Assembly (NCBI GenBank): GCA_016215705.1
Contig: JACRIR010000270.1
Span: 1 to 20,572 of the forward strand
Direction: 5' to 3'
DNA length: 20,572 bases
DNA from: Candidatus Poribacteria bacterium
Lineage (GTDB): Bacteria > Abyssobacteria > SURF-5
The notes beneath the pieces were generated by a model. That model was given only the letters and a program-made list of their open reading frames with translations. It had not been told where the DNA came from and searched no databases. The position numbers and the translations under genes are program-made. This document shows positions 14,334 through 20,572 of the stretch, one piece after another (positions within the stretch are counted from its first letter, which is position 1; each line of letters starts with the position of its first letter).

Positions 14334-16742
14334 GTGAGAAGACCCCTCGTCTGGCTCCTGGTTGCCCTCATGTCCGGAGGAGCGGTCTCCTCTCTCTTTC
14401 ATCCTCCTCTCAAACCTCTTCTCGTTGCGTTTCTGTGCGCGTGGCTCATCGCAGTTCTCTTTCTTATATTCAGGAAACGAACGCCCTCCGCGTTCTTTGT
14501 CTTGTCCGCAACATTCCTCCTCGGCGCATGCGGCTATCTACTGCGTGACTTCGTGGCGGAGATACCCGATCAACTAGCCTTGAGCTACGCCTCCGAACAA
14601 ATGGCGCCCGCCACGCTCACCGGAATCGTCTCGAAAACCCAGTCAACGTACGAAAGCGGAAGCATCACTTTCCTGCTCGATGCAGAAACCATTGAAACCC
14701 ACGGCCGAAGCGAACCCGTGAGTGGCTGCGCGCAGGTGACCTGGCGGGAGCCCTCCGCCCGAATCGATCTCGGCGATAAGGTTTCGGTCAAGGGACGTGT
14801 GAGTCTCGCCCGGGGCTTCAAGAATCCCGGCGTATTCGACTACGAACGCTTCGTGCATCGCCGGGGCATCTTCACTAAAATGTTTGCGCGGGGCTCCGCC
14901 GCAGTCACCGTTCAGAGCAAGGGCGCAGCCAACTGGGTCTTGCGCCTGAGAGAATATGTCCGCCGCGAGAGCCTCGATATCATCTCGCGCTCCACCCGCA
15001 CCCTCGAGACGCGCGCTTTTGTGTCTGCTATGCTGCTCGACGAGCGCAGCCTCTTGACAGATGAGATGAACGACTGGTTCAAGCGAACCGGCACGTTTCA
15101 CGTCATCTCGATTTCCGGCCTGCATGTGGGCCTGGTCTACCTGTTTGTCTCTTTGGCCCTCACACCATTGCCTTTGGGCCCCAAGGCGCGCGTCAGTATC
15201 GGAATTCTGTTTGTGTGGCTATATGCGTTCATTACCGGCGCCAGCGTTCCCGTGATACGGTCTGCGACAATGCTTACGCTCATACTGGCGGAATACTATC
15301 TCGCGCGCGAAAGCGATTTCCTGTCAGCAATCGCGCTTGCCGCGTTCGTCATTGTGGCGTTCGATCCACTCGTCATTGACGATGTCAGCTTTCAACTCTC
15401 GTTTATGGCTGTCGGTCTCTTGTGCGCCTTTGAGCCGCTCTTCACGAATACGATCTATCCGCTCGCACAGCAAAAGCTGCCGGGAATCGCGGGAACGGTA
15501 CTATACAAGCTGATGCTTACACTGTTAGCCTCACTCGTGGTTGGAATCGGCATGAGCCCCGTCGTCGCTTATCACTTCAATCAGGCATCCCTCGTATTTC
15601 CCATCGCCAATCTCATCGTCATACCGGTGGTGTCCCTCGTGCTCGCAGCCGGTTTCGTATGCCTGCTCGCGGGTTTCCTCTGGATGAAAGCGGCAATCGC
15701 ATTCGGCCTCCTTCTCGAGGCCTTCTCATGGGTTGTCTTTTGGACCGTGAAACTGTGCTCGCTTATTCCTGCAAGCTCGATAACCGTCGCATCACCGCCG
15801 TTGTGGATTCTTGGGCTGGAGGCCTTCGCGATAATGCTCGTGTGGTGGCGCGGTCGCCCGGCGCGAAGAGTCGCGGTCTTTGCCACTGTGGCTTTGCTGA
15901 CCGCAGGGGCCGCTCTCGCCGTCCAGCGGTTCTCCAGCAACCGCCTCCGCGCAACGTTCCTTGACCTCGGTGACGCTGACTCGTGCCTGGTCGAGTTTCC
16001 CGATGGACGCACGATGCTCGTTGACACAGGCTTCGCAAGCCATTACATCGACTGCGGCGAGCGCGTAATAGCTCCGTTTCTCTGGAAAAAAGGAATTAGG
16101 CGAATAGACACTCTCGTGCTTACTCACCCCGATGCCGACCACATCGGCGGAGCCCCTTTCATTATTGATAATTTCATGATCGGTCGCCTTGCGCTTCCGG
16201 AAACTCCCCGCGCTCACGAGGGTTTCCTGCCGATTCTCGAAAACACAAAACAGAAAAACGTTCCCGTGGAACTCGTCAGCGCCGGAGGACTGCTCACGGA
16301 CACAAATCAAGTCCGCATCGAGGTCCTCAATCCCCCGCCGGACACCTCATCCCAAACCCTTTCCGACAATGAAGGCTCCGTTGTCTTTAGGATTACCTAT
16401 GGCGACATAAACCTCCTCCTTCCGGCAGACGCCGAGAAGAAGACACTCAGCCTCATGTGCGACTCCGGCCGGGAAATCCGCAGCCGTGTCCTCAAAGCGC
16501 CCCATCACGGCCTGGCAAGTGGCTTCAATGCGCGATTCGTCAAAATGGTCAGCCCGGAACTGATTGTGATCTCAGGCGCCAAACACCGGGCCGGCAGACT
16601 CTCCGGCAGCCGCCTCTCACGATATGCTCCCTTTGCAAAGACCGTCCTCTCCACCCATGATTCCGGCGCAATCGTGCTCGAAACCGATGGCCGCCACCTC
16701 GCTACAACTCTTACACGCTGTCCGCGCGCAAGCCTGTTTTGA
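14334..16742 (+). CDS. comEC: DNA internalization competence protein ComEC/Rec2
   Basis: ComEC forms the inner-membrane channel that passes single-stranded DNA into the cytoplasm during natural transformation. The 802-residue protein has the three-part family layout: N-terminal membrane segments with an OB-like soluble part (about 80-200), the Competence domain with many hydrophobic helices starting at FHVISISGLHVGLVY (about 256), and a C-terminal metallo-beta-lactamase-like domain from about residue 540. The latter shows FLDLGDADSCLVEF, VDTG, the metal-binding THPDADHIGG (His598 to Asp602-His603) and LKAPHHGL. It starts with GTG, 6 bases after the response regulator stop. No other competence genes (comEA, pilins) are nearby. 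Length and motifs look complete. An 18-bp hairpin lies about 57 bases after the stop. Confidence 0.95.
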   Translation: MRRPLVWLLVALMSGGAVSSLFHPPLKPLLVAFLCAWLIAVLFLIFRKRTPSAFFVLSATFLLGACGYLLRDFVAEIPDQLALSYASEQMAPATLTGIVSKTQSTYESGSITFLLDAETIETHGRSEPVSGCAQVTWREPSARIDLGDKVSVKGRVSLARGFKNPGVFDYERFVHRRGIFTKMFARGSAAVTVQSKGAANWVLRLREYVRRESLDIISRSTRTLETRAFVSAMLLDERSLLTDEMNDWFKRTGTFHVISISGLHVGLVYLFVSLALTPLPLGPKARVSIGILFVWLYAFITGASVPVIRSATMLTLILAEYYLARESDFLSAIALAAFVIVAFDPLVIDDVSFQLSFMAVGLLCAFEPLFTNTIYPLAQQKLPGIAGTVLYKLMLTLLASLVVGIGMSPVVAYHFNQASLVFPIANLIVIPVVSLVLAAGFVCLLAGFLWMKAAIAFGLLLEAFSWVVFWTVKLCSLIPASSITVASPPLWILGLEAFAIMLVWWRGRPARRVAVFATVALLTAGAALAVQRFSSNRLRATFLDLGDADSCLVEFPDGRTMLVDTGFASHYIDCGERVIAPFLWKKGIRRIDTLVLTHPDADHIGGAPFIIDNFMIGRLALPETPRAHEGFLPILENTKQKNVPVELVSAGGLLTDTNQVRIEVLNPPPDTSSQTLSDNEGSVVFRITYGDINLLLPADAEKKTLSLMCDSGREIRSRVLKAPHHGLASGFNARFVKMVSPELIVISGAKHRAGRLSGSRLSRYAPFAKTVLSTHDSGAIVLETDGRHLATTLTRCPRASLF

Positions 16743-16798
16743 TAGTTGGGTTCTTCCACCCCTTCAAAGTGTTGCCCCGTGAGACCGCGAACACCCAG

Positions 16799-16837
16799 AA
16801 AATCGGGGACACGATGCCGCATCGTGTCCCCGATTTT
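16799..16837. terminator. Perfect 18-bp hairpin, GGGGACACGATG family, after comEC
   Basis: Both arms (16799-16816 and 16820-16837) pair perfectly around a CCG loop, and the right arm ends in TTTT. It shares the core GGGGACACGATG with hairpins at 19152-19202 and 20070-20116. It could work as a terminator, and it belongs to a dispersed family. Confidence 0.8.
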
Positions 16838-16870
16838 CCCCTTTCGCTTTTCGTGGCGGCCCTTTCACCC

Positions 16871-17048
16871 GTCATTCTGAGCCCCCTCATTGTCATTCTG
16901 AGCCCCCCTCATTGTCATTCTGAGCCCCCCTCATTGTCATTCTGAGCCCCCCTCATTGTCATTCTGAGCCCCCTCATTGTCATTCTGAGCCCTCCTCATT
17001 GTCATTCTGAGCCCTCCTCATTGTCATTCTGAGCGCAGCGAAGAATCC
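16871..17048 (+). repeat. Eight-unit GTCATTCTGAGC tandem array
   Basis: Units start at 16871, 16892, 16914, 16936, 16958, 16979, 17001 and 17023. Seven are shortened 21-22 bp units ending in a C-rich stretch and CTCATT; the last is a full unit ending in GCGAAGAATC. There are no unique spacers, so it is not a CRISPR array. Confidence 0.92.
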
Positions 17049-17235
17049 CGCCTTTCCTTTCGACCTCCTCTCGGCCAGGAACCATGAACCATAAACCCGA
17101 AACCCGCGCCTTGCGCGATCCCCCTTTTTCATCACTCATCATTCGTTGTTTCCCCTTTCCCCTTTTTTCTCTTTGCACTTTTGACATTTTCGCTCCCCTT
17201 CGTCTTTCGTCTTGCCCCTTTCGTCTTTATTTGGT

Positions 17236-17264
17236 TTGCATTGCCACTGGCCAGTTGCTATAAT
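17236..17264 (+). promoter_or_regulatory. Extended -10 promoter upstream of the sppA-like gene
   Basis: A perfect TATAAT at 17259-17264 is preceded by TGC, forming an extended -10. A weak TTGCAT at 17236-17241 lies at 17 bases. Transcription from here would give a leader of about 75 bases before the ATG and would run through the sigma factor gene. Confidence 0.6.
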
Positions 17265-17344
17265 GTGTTCGCATGGCGCGTGGGAATCACGGACGGACCC
17301 GCGCTTCGGCTCTGTCTCAATAATAACCGACGGAGAAAAACATC

Positions 17345-18232
17345 ATGAAACAAGGCTGCCGAACAAGCCTGCTCATACTCCTGCTTATCGGTCTCGTCTT
17401 CGGAATGGGCTTGATCGCGATCTTGATTTTTGTCTCACAGGGCAACCGTCAACTGTGGGTGCTCCCGTCGCGCGAGAGCGTGGCCATCGTAGAAGTCGTG
17501 GGCCCAATCTTCGACGTCGAGGAACCTCTCAAACAGTTGGAGTCATACGCAGGCAACTCGTCGGTCAAAGCAATCGTTGTTCGCGTCGACAGCCCGGGTG
17601 GCGCAGTCGCGCCCTCGCAGGAAATGTTCGAGGAAATGAAGAAGGCGAAAGCGAAGGGCAAGAAGATCGTCGTCTCCATGGGCTCAGTCGCCGCCTCGGG
17701 TGGCTACTACGTCTCGTGCGCGGCTGATGAAATATACGCGAACCCCGGAACTATCACCGGCAGCATAGGCGTGATCGCCGAGTTCCCGAATGTCGAGGGC
17801 CTCATGAACAAGATCGGGATAAAATTCGACACCATAAAATCAGGCAAGTTCAAGGATACCGGCTCGGCGTTCCGACCCATGACCCCCGAAGAACAGCAAC
17901 TCCTTCAGGAAATGCTCATGGACGTGTATGAGCAATTCGTCGAGGCTGTTGCCGACAGCCGAAAAATGCCGATAGATGAAGTCAGAAAATACGCCGACGG
18001 CCGCGTTTTCAGCGGGCGACAAGCGCTCGAATACGGATTCGTGGACGCGCTGGGCACTCAGAACGACGCCATCAAACGGGCGGCGCAACTGGCCGGCATC
18101 AAAGGCGAGCCTCGTGTGCTCAAGAAGAGCAAGAAACGCTTCCCGTTCGGCGGATTCGCCGACGAGATGTTGCGCCAGTACCTTCCCCTGGCCCAGCCCG
18201 CGTATGCGCCCGTGCTCTACCTGCTTCGCTGA
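17345..18232 (+). CDS. sppA: Signal peptide peptidase SppA-like, S49 family
   Basis: This 295-residue membrane-bound serine protease should degrade cleaved signal peptides or other membrane-linked peptides. It has one N-terminal membrane segment (about residues 9-30) and a single S49 domain, like the short Bacillus-type SppA rather than the double-domain E. coli form. The nucleophile candidate is Ser118 in MGSVAASGGYY; the general base candidate is Lys170 in the SGKFKDTGS segment. DSPGGAVAPS (82-91) and GTITGSIGV (135-143) are also family motifs. CGGAG at 17331-17335 lies 9 bases before the ATG. The sigma factor gene starts 18 bases after its stop, so they are probably one unit. Confidence 0.94.
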   Translation: MKQGCRTSLLILLLIGLVFGMGLIAILIFVSQGNRQLWVLPSRESVAIVEVVGPIFDVEEPLKQLESYAGNSSVKAIVVRVDSPGGAVAPSQEMFEEMKKAKAKGKKIVVSMGSVAASGGYYVSCAADEIYANPGTITGSIGVIAEFPNVEGLMNKIGIKFDTIKSGKFKDTGSAFRPMTPEEQQLLQEMLMDVYEQFVEAVADSRKMPIDEVRKYADGRVFSGRQALEYGFVDALGTQNDAIKRAAQLAGIKGEPRVLKKSKKRFPFGGFADEMLRQYLPLAQPAYAPVLYLLR

Positions 18233-18250
18233 AGTTGAATAGGTTCTGCT

Positions 18251-19147
18251 ATGAGCGACATGGAATACGAAGAGGAAATCCCCGACCTTTCTCCTCAGCC
18301 CAAAGAAGCGCGCATCCGCTACTACGACGGCAGTATGAGCGCTTATTTGAAGGAAATATCGCGCCAGTCTCTCTTGTCCTACGAAGAGGAGAGAGACCTC
18401 GCGAAACGCATGGAGAAAGGGGATTCCGAAGCCCGCAAGAAACTGATTATCGCGAATCTGCGTTTGGTCGTCAGCGTGGCCAACAAGTATCTCCACTACG
18501 GCCTGCCTCTACTCGACCTAATTGAGGAAGGCAACCTTGGCCTCATCAAAGCCGTCGATAAGTACGACTACAAGAAAGGATACAAGTTCAGCACGTATGC
18601 CACCTGGTGGATACGCCAGGCCATATCCCGGTTCCTCGCAAACTACGGGCGCACCATCCGCATACCCGTCTACATGACCGAGAACGTCATCAAATACAAG
18701 CAGGCGACCCAGCGGCTTTACAAGGAGTGGGGCCGCAAACCAACAATCGAAGAAGTGGCGAACGAGCTTGATATCACCCCGCAAGAAGTCGCCGAGTTAC
18801 ACAAATACTCCCAGAAAATAACCTCTCTCGAGACCGCCGTCGGCGCTGAAGACGGCGCCGAATTGGGTGACCTTATCGAGGACACTCACTCGATCGATCC
18901 GGTCGACCTCGTCGCAAAAGTGTTCCGTGATCAAAAGCTGATGCAGTTGCTGACCCAATTGACGCAACGCGAGGCCGACATCCTCCAGTTCCGATACGGC
19001 CTCGTCGACGGCGACCCGCATACACTCAAAGAAACGGGCGACCGCTTCAAGCTGACACGTGAGCGGATTCGTCAGATCGAGGCCAAGGCTCTTAAGAAAC
19101 TGAGGAAACTGATCGGCCAAAGCAACATCGACTTCGAGGAGTTCTGA
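18251..19147 (+). CDS. RNA polymerase sigma factor, sigma-70 family (RpoD/RpoS-like)
   Basis: This 298-residue sigma factor directs RNA polymerase to promoters. It has region 1.2 (about 28-60), region 2 (64-134, with [17 protein letters not shown] and [14 protein letters not shown]), region 3 (143-218) and region 4 with a helix-turn-helix at about 258-285 ([18 protein letters not shown]). It lacks region 1.1 and the long non-conserved insert of large housekeeping sigmas. Length and motif strength suit a compact primary sigma or a group 2 (RpoS-like) factor; I cannot separate these here, so I give no gene symbol. No strong Shine-Dalgarno is seen. A 24-bp perfect hairpin starts 5 bases after the stop and may end the transcript. 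Confidence 0.94.
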   Translation: MSDMEYEEEIPDLSPQPKEARIRYYDGSMSAYLKEISRQSLLSYEEERDLAKRMEKGDSEARKKLIIANLRLVVSVANKYLHYGLPLLDLIEEGNLGLIKAVDKYDYKKGYKFSTYATWWIRQAISRFLANYGRTIRIPVYMTENVIKYKQATQRLYKEWGRKPTIEEVANELDITPQEVAELHKYSQKITSLETAVGAEDGAELGDLIEDTHSIDPVDLVAKVFRDQKLMQLLTQLTQREADILQFRYGLVDGDPHTLKETGDRFKLTRERIRQIEAKALKKLRKLIGQSNIDFEEF

Positions 19148-19151
19148 CACT

Positions 19152-19202
19152 CGGTGTTTATTCGGGGACACGATGCCTCATCGTGTCCCCGAATAAACAC
19201 CG
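19152..19202. terminator. Perfect 24-bp hairpin, GGGGACACGATG family, after the sigma gene
   Basis: Arms 19152-19175 and 19179-19202 are exact reverse complements around a CCT loop. A second, right-arm-only copy lies at 19210-19230. It starts 5 bases past the stop, placed where a terminator would be, but it has no T-run. Confidence 0.85.
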
Positions 19203-19275
19203 GACACCTTGCGACATCGTGTCCCCGAATTAGCGAACAGTCGGTTCTCTGAAAGTGACCGACCCCTGCGCACGC

Positions 19276-19302
19276 GTCATTCTGAGTGAAGCGAAGAATC
19301 TC
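19276..19302 (+). repeat. Single GTCATTCTGAG-type repeat
   Basis: A lone full unit with one change (GAGTGAAGCGAAG in place of GAGCGAAGCGAAG) in the apt leader region. A more diverged copy is at 20141-20167, before the tRNA. Confidence 0.8.
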
Positions 19303-19479
19303 CCTGGCAGTTTGTTTGAGGAAGAAATATGAAGCCGAAAACCAAAAACGAGCTTGCCCCCCTTTTCTCCAATATTTCGCCTTTCGCTTCTTTAACCCTG
19401 AACCCTAAACCCTGAACCACTAACCATAAACCGTGAACTGTGAACCATAAACTGCGAACCCGCTTTCTGAGGAGGAACA

Positions 19480-19998
19480 ATGGACGAACAACTGAAAAAA
19501 ACCATACGTAGCATCCCCGATTTCCCGAAGAAGGGCATCCTCTTCAGAGATATCACCACACTCCTTAAGGACAAAAAGGCGTTCACCGAAGCCATCAACC
19601 TCCTCGTGTCACGCCACAAGGGAAAAGGCATCGACAAAATTGTCGGAATGGAATCGCGCGGATTCATCCTCGGCGCGCCGATGGCCTACCTGCTCGGCGC
19701 CGGCTTCGTGCCCGTCCGCAAAAAAGGCAAGCTCCCCGGCGAATCCTACAAGGCCACCTACGAGCTCGAATACGGCAGCGACCATCTCGAAATTCATAAG
19801 GATGCCATCGAGCGCGGCGAGAAAGTCCTCATCGTCGATGACCTGCTTGCCACCGGCGGAACCGCCGTCGCCACCATCGAGCTCGTGCAGAACTTCGACG
19901 CCAAAATCCACGGTCTCGATTTCCTCATCGAACTCGAAGACCTCAACGGCCGCGACAAGCTGAAAAAATTCGATGTCTTTTCTTTGATTAAGTTTTAG
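19480..19998 (+). CDS. apt: Adenine phosphoribosyltransferase
   Basis: Apt makes AMP from adenine and PRPP in purine salvage, in the cytoplasm. The 172-residue length is typical. Seen motifs are the N-terminal FPKKGILFRDITTLL (15-29), ESRGF (58-62), the flexible-loop region RKKGKLPGESY (80-90) and the PRPP-binding VLIVDDLLATGGTA (116-129). The start is set by AGGAGG at 19470-19475 close to the ATG. It stands alone between repeat-filled gaps. Two hairpins follow at 20027-20052 and 20070-20116. Confidence 0.96.
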   Translation: MDEQLKKTIRSIPDFPKKGILFRDITTLLKDKKAFTEAINLLVSRHKGKGIDKIVGMESRGFILGAPMAYLLGAGFVPVRKKGKLPGESYKATYELEYGSDHLEIHKDAIERGEKVLIVDDLLATGGTAVATIELVQNFDAKIHGLDFLIELEDLNGRDKLKKFDVFSLIKF

Positions 19999-20026
19999 GG
20001 TATAATAGGCTTGTTGTATGGCGCCG

Positions 20027-20052
20027 TAAGGGCGCAGCATGTTGCGCCCTAT
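20027..20052. repeat. GGGCGCA hairpin, GTAGGGGC-type palindrome relative
   Basis: AGGGCGCA (20029-20036) pairs with TGCGCCCT (20043-20050) around a 6-base loop, 30 bases after the apt stop. It looks like a decayed member of the palindrome type seen whole at 9280-9307. Confidence 0.55.
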
Positions 20053-20069
20053 CATTCCCGCGCAGGCGT

Positions 20070-20116
20070 GCGTTTATTCGGGGACACGATGCGACATCGT
20101 GTCCCCGAATAAACGC
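20070..20116. terminator. Perfect 22-bp hairpin, GGGGACACGATG family, after apt
   Basis: Arms 20070-20091 and 20095-20116 are exact reverse complements around a CGA loop. Inner sequence matches the 19152-19202 copy; the outermost bases differ on both arms together, keeping the pairing. Confidence 0.85.
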
Positions 20117-20140
20117 TGCTAACGCCCAATAGCAGATTTG

Positions 20141-20167
20141 CTGTTCTGAGCAAAGTGAAGAATATCT
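20141..20167 (+). repeat. Diverged CTGTTCTGAGCAAAG-type repeat
   Basis: A degraded copy of the GTCATTCTGAGC family with several substitutions, about 30 bases before the tRNA. Confidence 0.6.
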
Positions 20168-20195
20168 GAATAACAACTTCCTCGCGAGACTTAAT

Positions 20196-20272
20196 GGGCC
20201 CGTAGCTCAGGTGGATAGAGCAGCGGTTTCCTAAACCGCGTGTCGCCGGTTCAACTCCGGCCGGGCCCTCCA
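20196..20272 (+). tRNA. tRNA-Arg (anticodon CCT)
   Basis: A full cloverleaf can be drawn. The acceptor arms GGGCCCG (20196-20202) and CGGGCCC (20262-20268) pair perfectly. The D stem is GCTC/GAGC, the anticodon stem GCGGT/ACCGC with loop TTCCTAA, and the T arm is GCCGG-TTCAACT-CCGGC. Anticodon CCT reads AGG codons for arginine. The CCA end is encoded (20270-20272). Confidence 0.96.
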
Positions 20273-20280
20273 CTTCTTTA

Positions 20281-20357
20281 GGAAAACAATCCGCAGATTT
20301 CGCAGATTCTCACTGATTGTGCCCTTTGCCACGAAAGAACACGAAATTCACGAAAGT
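20281..20357. repeat. Short-period repeat phrases between tRNA and VOC remnant
   Basis: Two periodic stretches are seen: CGCAGATTTCGCAGATT near 20290-20307, and CACGAAAGAACACGAAATTC followed by ACGAAAG near 20330-20357, built on an ACGAAA unit. They abut the place where the VOC gene ends early. Confidence 0.6.
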
Positions 20358-20365
20358 TTGGACTC

Positions 20366-20572
20366 TCACTCTATTTCTCCACCACTCGAGAGTTTCTCCC
20401 ACAGATCGTCTACTTCTTGCTGTGTCTCGCAATTCACCACGAACGATATTGCCGGCGAGAACGTGAACACGGGGCCGCCGTTTAACGCAACAAATTCCTG
20501 CCCTTCGATCTGGAATTCAACGGTCATTACCGTTCCCTTTCGTCTTCCGGAGACCTCTGCCCCTGCTTCTCC
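20366..20572 (-). pseudogene. Truncated VOC/PhnB-like (3-demethylubiquinone methyltransferase-like fold) gene, partial
   Basis: Reading leftwards from the window end, 68 codons are open to a TGA at 20366-20368. The segment MTVEFQIEGQEF, ALNGGPVFTFSPAISF and VDDLWEKLSSGGE match PhnB-like VOC proteins, which are metal-binding or non-catalytic small dimers of unclear role. In that family GGE is normally followed by a further 40 or so residues with a CGWLKD-like strand. Here the frame stops at GGEIE and ACGAAA-type repeat sequence begins, so the 3' end looks lost. The 5' part lies outside the window. It could still be an intact short variant. Confidence 0.65.

Larger units (their letters stand above)
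16743..17344. other. Gene-free interval: hairpin, tandem array, pyrimidine-rich tract, promoter
   Basis: The 602 bases between comEC and the sppA-like gene hold a perfect hairpin (16799-16837), an eight-unit tandem array (16871-17048), a short AACCATGAACCATAAAC-type stretch near 17080-17106 and a strongly C/T-rich plus strand from about 17115 to 17235. The sppA promoter is at the right. I see no gene. Confidence 0.75.
19148..19479. other. Gene-free interval with hairpins and repeats before apt
   Basis: After the sigma gene come a perfect hairpin (19152-19202), a half copy of it (19210-19230), a GTCATTCTGAGT repeat (19276-19302) and an A-rich run of AACC-type short units (19396-19460), then the apt Shine-Dalgarno. 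No gene is seen. Confidence 0.75.

Noticed and set aside
16457-16660. Small frames within the comEC 3' end and other overlapping frames
   Set aside because: Shadows of the real reading frame in a GC-rich gene.
16871-17048. CRISPR array
   Set aside because: Units are 21-22 bp, directly adjacent, without unique spacers, and no cas genes are near.
20001-20006. TATAAT after apt as a tRNA promoter
   Set aside because: No acceptable -35 at 16-18 bases, and nearly 190 bases with hairpins lie between it and the tRNA.

Overview
This window looks like a piece of chromosome from an uncultured, Gram-negative-type (diderm) bacterium of moderately high GC. The diderm call rests on a LolA-type periplasmic lipoprotein carrier and on a lipoprotein solute-binding domain. 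I cannot assign a phylum from the sequence. Coding regions look ordinary (ATG, GTG and TTG starts, several clear Shine-Dalgarno sites). The gaps between them are unusually rich in short dispersed repeats and perfect hairpins of several families, and these are the most distinctive feature of the window.

Layout: (1) 31-3541, minus strand: a radical SAM/SPASM-like protein, then a second unit of an alpha/beta hydrolase overlapping by 4 bases a nucleotidyltransferase-fold protein that begins with a signal-like segment. (2) 3542-4206: a gene-free divergent region with a 142-bp element bounded by a perfect 16-bp inverted repeat, a 20-bp palindrome, and a possible promoter for lolA. (3) 4207-13592, plus strand: lolA, an IolB/KduI-type isomerase, an SDR dehydrogenase, a zinc-dependent MDR dehydrogenase, an M20 amidohydrolase, a solute-binding protein fused to a DppB-type permease, and a DppC-type permease. 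This looks like a catabolic and uptake module for a sugar-acid or acylated (amide-linked) compound, although no ABC ATPase is present. (4) 13956-16742: a single-domain response regulator 6 bp ahead of a ComEC/Rec2 DNA-uptake channel. (5) 17345-19147: an SppA-like membrane protease and a sigma-70 factor, 18 bp apart, behind a promoter with a perfect extended -10. (6) 19480-19998: adenine phosphoribosyltransferase. (7) 20196-20272: tRNA-Arg(CCT). (8) 20366-20572, minus strand: the end of a VOC/PhnB-like gene that appears cut short by repeat sequence and runs off the window.

Repeat families: (a) a unit beginning GTCATTCTGAGC and ending GAAGCGAAGAATCTC occurs at seven loci; at four of them it is preceded by 1, 3 or 7 shortened tandem units, and one such array lies in frame inside the solute-binding domain. 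(b) Three perfect hairpins share the core GGGGACACGATG, have 18-24 bp stems and 3-nt loops, and sit downstream of comEC, the sigma gene and apt; there is also one half copy. (c) Palindromes of the GTAGGGGC type. (d) CCCCCTTTG palindromes. (e) CCAAAAT tandem repeats. (f) GCGCCTTTGCGGT phrases paired as inverted repeats between genes. The best candidates for something undescribed are the hairpin family at gene ends, the shortened-unit arrays of family (a) including the in-frame one, and the binding-protein/permease fusion with an extra membrane segment.
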